DNA of 64,000 bases from Micromonospora chersina (GTDB lineage: Bacteria > Actinomycetota > Actinomycetes > Mycobacteriales > Micromonosporaceae). The stretch covers positions 4,526,001-4,590,000 of the forward strand of contig NZ_FMIB01000002.1 in assembly GCF_900091475.1 (NCBI RefSeq), given 5' to 3'. This document shows, piece after piece, positions 61,970 to 64,000 of the stretch (positions are counted from its first letter, which is position 1; each line of letters opens with the position of its first letter). The notes below the pieces were generated by a model. The model did no database searches and had not been told where the DNA came from. It was given only the letters and a program-made list of their open reading frames with translations. The translations under genes were made by a program, and so were the position numbers.

Positions 61970-62944
61970 TCAATCCGCCCGGACGAGCGTCTCCGCCAGC
62001 GTCTCGAGCCCCGCCCGGTCGACCCCGGCGGGCAGCAGCGGCACCTCGGTCAGGGGCAGGCCAAGCTCCACCAGGTCGGCGCGGAGCGAATCCTCCAGCT
62101 CCCGGCGTACGTGCTGGTCGCGGGCCTCGGCGGCGAGGCCGGACACGGTCCGGGCGTCGGTCGGCAGGCCGGCGGCGGCCAGCCCGCGCTTCAGCTCGGC
62201 GGCGGTCACCGGGCCGCCGGCCGGCACCGGGGGACGGGCCGCGTTGACGATCACCCGGCCGACCGGGAAGCCGAGCTTGGTCAGCTCGGCGATCGCGTCG
62301 ACGGTCTCCTGGACCGGCATCTCCTCCAGCAGCGTGACCACGTGCACGGCGGTCATCGGCGAACGGAGCAGCGCGGAGACCCCCTCGCTCTGGGTCTTGA
62401 TGGGGCCCACCTTGGCCAGCCGCGCGGTCTCCGCGGTGACGTTGAGGAAGCGGCCGATCCGCCCGGTCGGTGGCGCGTCCAGCACCACCGCGTCGTACAC
62501 CCGGCGTTGCCCGCTGGTCCGGGTGGTCGCCTCCTTGACCTTGCCGGTGAGCAGCACGTCCCGCAGGCCCGGTGCGATGGTGGTGGCGAAGTCGATGGCG
62601 CCGAGCTTGCGCAGCGCCCGCCCGGCGGCGCCGAGCTTGTAGAACATGTCCAGGTACTCGAGGAGCGCCTCCTCGGCGTCCACCGCCAGGGCGCGCACCT
62701 CGCCGCCGCCCGGCGCGTCGGCCAGGTGCCGCTCCTCGTAGGGCAGCGGGTCGGTGCCGAAGAGCTGGGCGATGCCCTGCCGCCCTTCCACCTCGACCAG
62801 CAGGGTGCGCCGGCCGCCGGCGGCCAGCCCGAGGGCCAGCGCCGCCGCCACGCTGGTCTTGCCCGTGCCGCCCTTGCCGGTCACCACGTGCAGGCGGGCC
62901 GGCCATCTGCCGGCGGACTCGGCCGGCTGCTCAGTCGCTGCCAC
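61970..62944 (-). CDS. ArsA/Get3-type ATPase (Rv3679-like)
   Basis: 324 residues from GTG 62944. Deviant Walker A VVTGKGGTGKTSVAAALALGLA near 20, the EVEGRQGIAQLFGT stretch near 52, Walker B VVLDAPPTGRIGRFLNVT near 154. Shorter than its partner and without the membrane-like helices, so the two probably form a heterodimer with different jobs (inference). A -10 box TAGGCT (62956-62951) ends six bases before the GTG, so it is leaderless and separately initiated from the next gene. Confidence 0.88.
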   Translation of the reverse strand: MAATEQPAESAGRWPARLHVVTGKGGTGKTSVAAALALGLAAGGRRTLLVEVEGRQGIAQLFGTDPLPYEERHLADAPGGGEVRALAVDAEEALLEYLDMFYKLGAAGRALRKLGAIDFATTIAPGLRDVLLTGKVKEATTRTSGQRRVYDAVVLDAPPTGRIGRFLNVTAETARLAKVGPIKTQSEGVSALLRSPMTAVHVVTLLEEMPVQETVDAIAELTKLGFPVGRVIVNAARPPVPAGGPVTAAELKRGLAAAGLPTDARTVSGLAAEARDQHVRRELEDSLRADLVELGLPLTEVPLLPAGVDRAGLETLAETLVRAD

Positions 62945-62970
62945 CCGTCGAGCCTATCCAGCCGCCGGGG

Positions 62971-63558
62971 TCAGGCGACCTCGCAGACCCACCAACCCGT
63001 CTTCCGCACCACGGTGAAGCGCAGCTCCTGGTCGGCCACCTTCTCGTCGGCGGTGGTCATGGTGACCTTCGTGCTGACCGTGGCCCGGTCCCCGGTCTGG
63101 TTGTCCACCTTCGGGCTGGTCCACCGGAACCGCGGGTTCTGGTACTGCCCGGCGTACTTCCGCACCTCGTCGACCTTGGCGGCGATCTTGTCGTCGTCGC
63201 GGGACGCGGAGCAGACGAACGTGGCCGCCTTGCGGGCGTCGCGGTCCTGGTAGACCGCGGTGAGGAAGCCGTCGACGGCGACCGTCGGCTCCTTGGCGCC
63301 CTGGCCGTCCTCGGCCTGGCGCAGGGTGAGGAACGCGGCCGTGCCGCCGCCACCGCAGAGGAGGATCGCCGCGCCCAGCACGATCGAGGCGATCAGCAGG
63401 CCGCGCCGCTTCTTCGGCGCGGCCGGCTGCGGGTACGGCGGGTAGCCGGGCGCCGGCGGAGGCACGGCACCGGGGGCCGGCGTGGCGCCGGCGGGCGGCT
63501 CCTGGTGGGCGGGGCCTCCGGGCGAGCCGGCGGCGCCACCGATGGGCGGTTGGGTCAT
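62971..63558 (-). CDS. single-pass membrane protein with extracellular DUF4878-like domain
   Basis: 195 residues from ATG 63558; GGGGGAG lies four bases upstream. A Pro/Ala-rich cytoplasmic part (1-48) leads to KKRRGLLIASIVLGAAILLCGGGGTAAFLTL (one helix, about 49-76). The extracellular domain has AVDGFLTAVYQDRDARKAATFVCSASRDDD and ends in LRFTVVRKTGWWVCEVA with two cysteines likely joined. Common in actinobacteria as a small stress- or wall-linked domain; role unknown. Confidence 0.8.
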   Translation of the reverse strand: MTQPPIGGAAGSPGGPAHQEPPAGATPAPGAVPPPAPGYPPYPQPAAPKKRRGLLIASIVLGAAILLCGGGGTAAFLTLRQAEDGQGAKEPTVAVDGFLTAVYQDRDARKAATFVCSASRDDDKIAAKVDEVRKYAGQYQNPRFRWTSPKVDNQTGDRATVSTKVTMTTADEKVADQELRFTVVRKTGWWVCEVA

Positions 63559-63861
63559 GTGCTCCCCCGAGTGCCTGGCGCGCCGTCGCCGCCCCAGGCG
63601 ACGGACACGTGATCGAGCGTGGCGGGCGAACGCGGGCGCTCGTCCAGACCGGAAGGGTAGCGGTCGGCCGGCGTCTTGCCAGCCCCGCGTCCGCCGCGCC
63701 GCGCCACACCGGACGTGAGGTCGCCGTCGCATTCCGGATCGACAATGTGTCGCATATGTGACTGAAGGTGACCAGCCGTGCGCGTCCCGTTGCCGGGACT
63801 CCGCGCAGGTCCTACGTTCGTCGCGACGCGGGGGCCGGACCGGGCAGGGGTTCCGAGCCGG
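63559..63861. other. 303-bp intergenic region at the right end
   Basis: A near-palindrome GTCGCAT-ATGTGAC (63749-63762, six of seven pairs match) is the only clear structure. Composition dips in G+C around 63735-63765, suggesting a promoter for the gene that starts near 63862. No other signal is seen. Confidence 0.35.
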
Positions 63862-64000
63862 ATGGTGGTGACTGTGAACAGGTACGAGGCCCGGAGGCAG
63901 CGGATGCGCGACGCGGAGAACATTCCCCGAGCCCAGTTCTCCCCCGGTGAGCGGGCGGGACGGCCCGGCGACGCCGAGGGGCCCGGCACGGGAGTGCCGT
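63862..64000 (+). CDS. start of an unidentified gene, 3' partial
   Basis: Open from ATG 63862 to the window end (46 codons): MVVTVNRYEARRQRMRDAEN and on to low-complexity Gly/Pro residues. GTG 63874 (VNRYEARRQRM) is an alternative start. Charged N-terminus with no signal peptide visible yet. Too short to identify. Confidence 0.4.
   Translation, partial: MVVTVNRYEARRQRMRDAENIPRAQFSPGERAGRPGDAEGPGTGVP

Overview
The window is very G+C-rich (well above two thirds G+C by eye), strictly bacterial and densely coded on both strands. GTG starts, TANNNT -10 boxes placed 6-8 nt before start codons, a WhiB-family regulator, an AftD-like arabinosyltransferase and the order PBP / WhiB / two ArsA-type ATPases (as around ponA2-whiB4-Rv3680-Rv3679 of Mycobacterium) mark an actinobacterium. 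The gene set fits a Micromonosporaceae member such as Micromonospora; that placement is inference. I see no insertion sequence, prophage, CRISPR array or rRNA: this is chromosomal core and near-core DNA.

Layout. 1-8.8 kb: envelope block on the + strand (5'-truncated AftD-like protein, methyltransferase, DUF3068, DUF6230, DUF6114). 8.8-17.5 kb: DUF885 peptidase-like protein, EamA exporter, PHP-domain protein, M23 lipoprotein, TadA with its partner, thioesterase/TetR pair, DeoD. 17.6-24.7 kb: tRNA-Ser(CGA), a four-gene minus-strand cluster with a membrane NACHT ATPase and an HD protein, a divergent ArsR-type regulator/MFS pair, an SDR and tRNA-Ser(GGA). 24.8-28.7 kb: SRP RNA, dnaX, ybaB-type gene, recR. 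29-35 kb: a five-gene peptide-type ABC importer operon. 35-43 kb: secreted HNH nuclease pair, DHA2-type exporter, DUF1737, leuA with a Leu-Leu-Leu leader peptide, MFS and its divergent DUF5937 regulator, nitroreductase. 43-48 kb: lipoprotein, aspartokinase-asd operon, a long palindromic repeat, a GAF/GGDEF protein. 48-57.5 kb: three metallophosphoesterases, a secreted 5'-nucleotidase among them, hydrolase, MFS, Ca2+/H+ antiporter, tRNA-Pro(CGG), YqeY protein. 57.5-64 kb: bifunctional PASTA penicillin-binding protein, wblA-type WhiB gene, two ArsA/Get3-type ATPases, a membrane-anchored protein and the start of one more gene.

Most notable signals. (1) Two copies, 33 of 37 bases identical, of a compound intergenic element (21746-21782 minus; 48054-48090 plus): an SOS-box-like 16-mer directly abutting a TCCACAG-N-CTGTGGA palindrome. 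One copy sits directly in front of the NACHT cluster, the other between a GGDEF gene and a phosphodiesterase gene. (2) The leuA leader peptide [14 protein letters not shown], whose 3' end forms an 11-bp hairpin. (3) Perfect operators in the control regions of the TetR gene and the ArsR/MFS pair. (4) A set of apparently leaderless genes, including two divergent ones with overlapping -10 boxes. (5) A 20-bp-arm palindromic repeat after asd. Functions of the DUF6230/DUF6114 pair, of the three partners of the NACHT protein and of several small proteins remain unknown.
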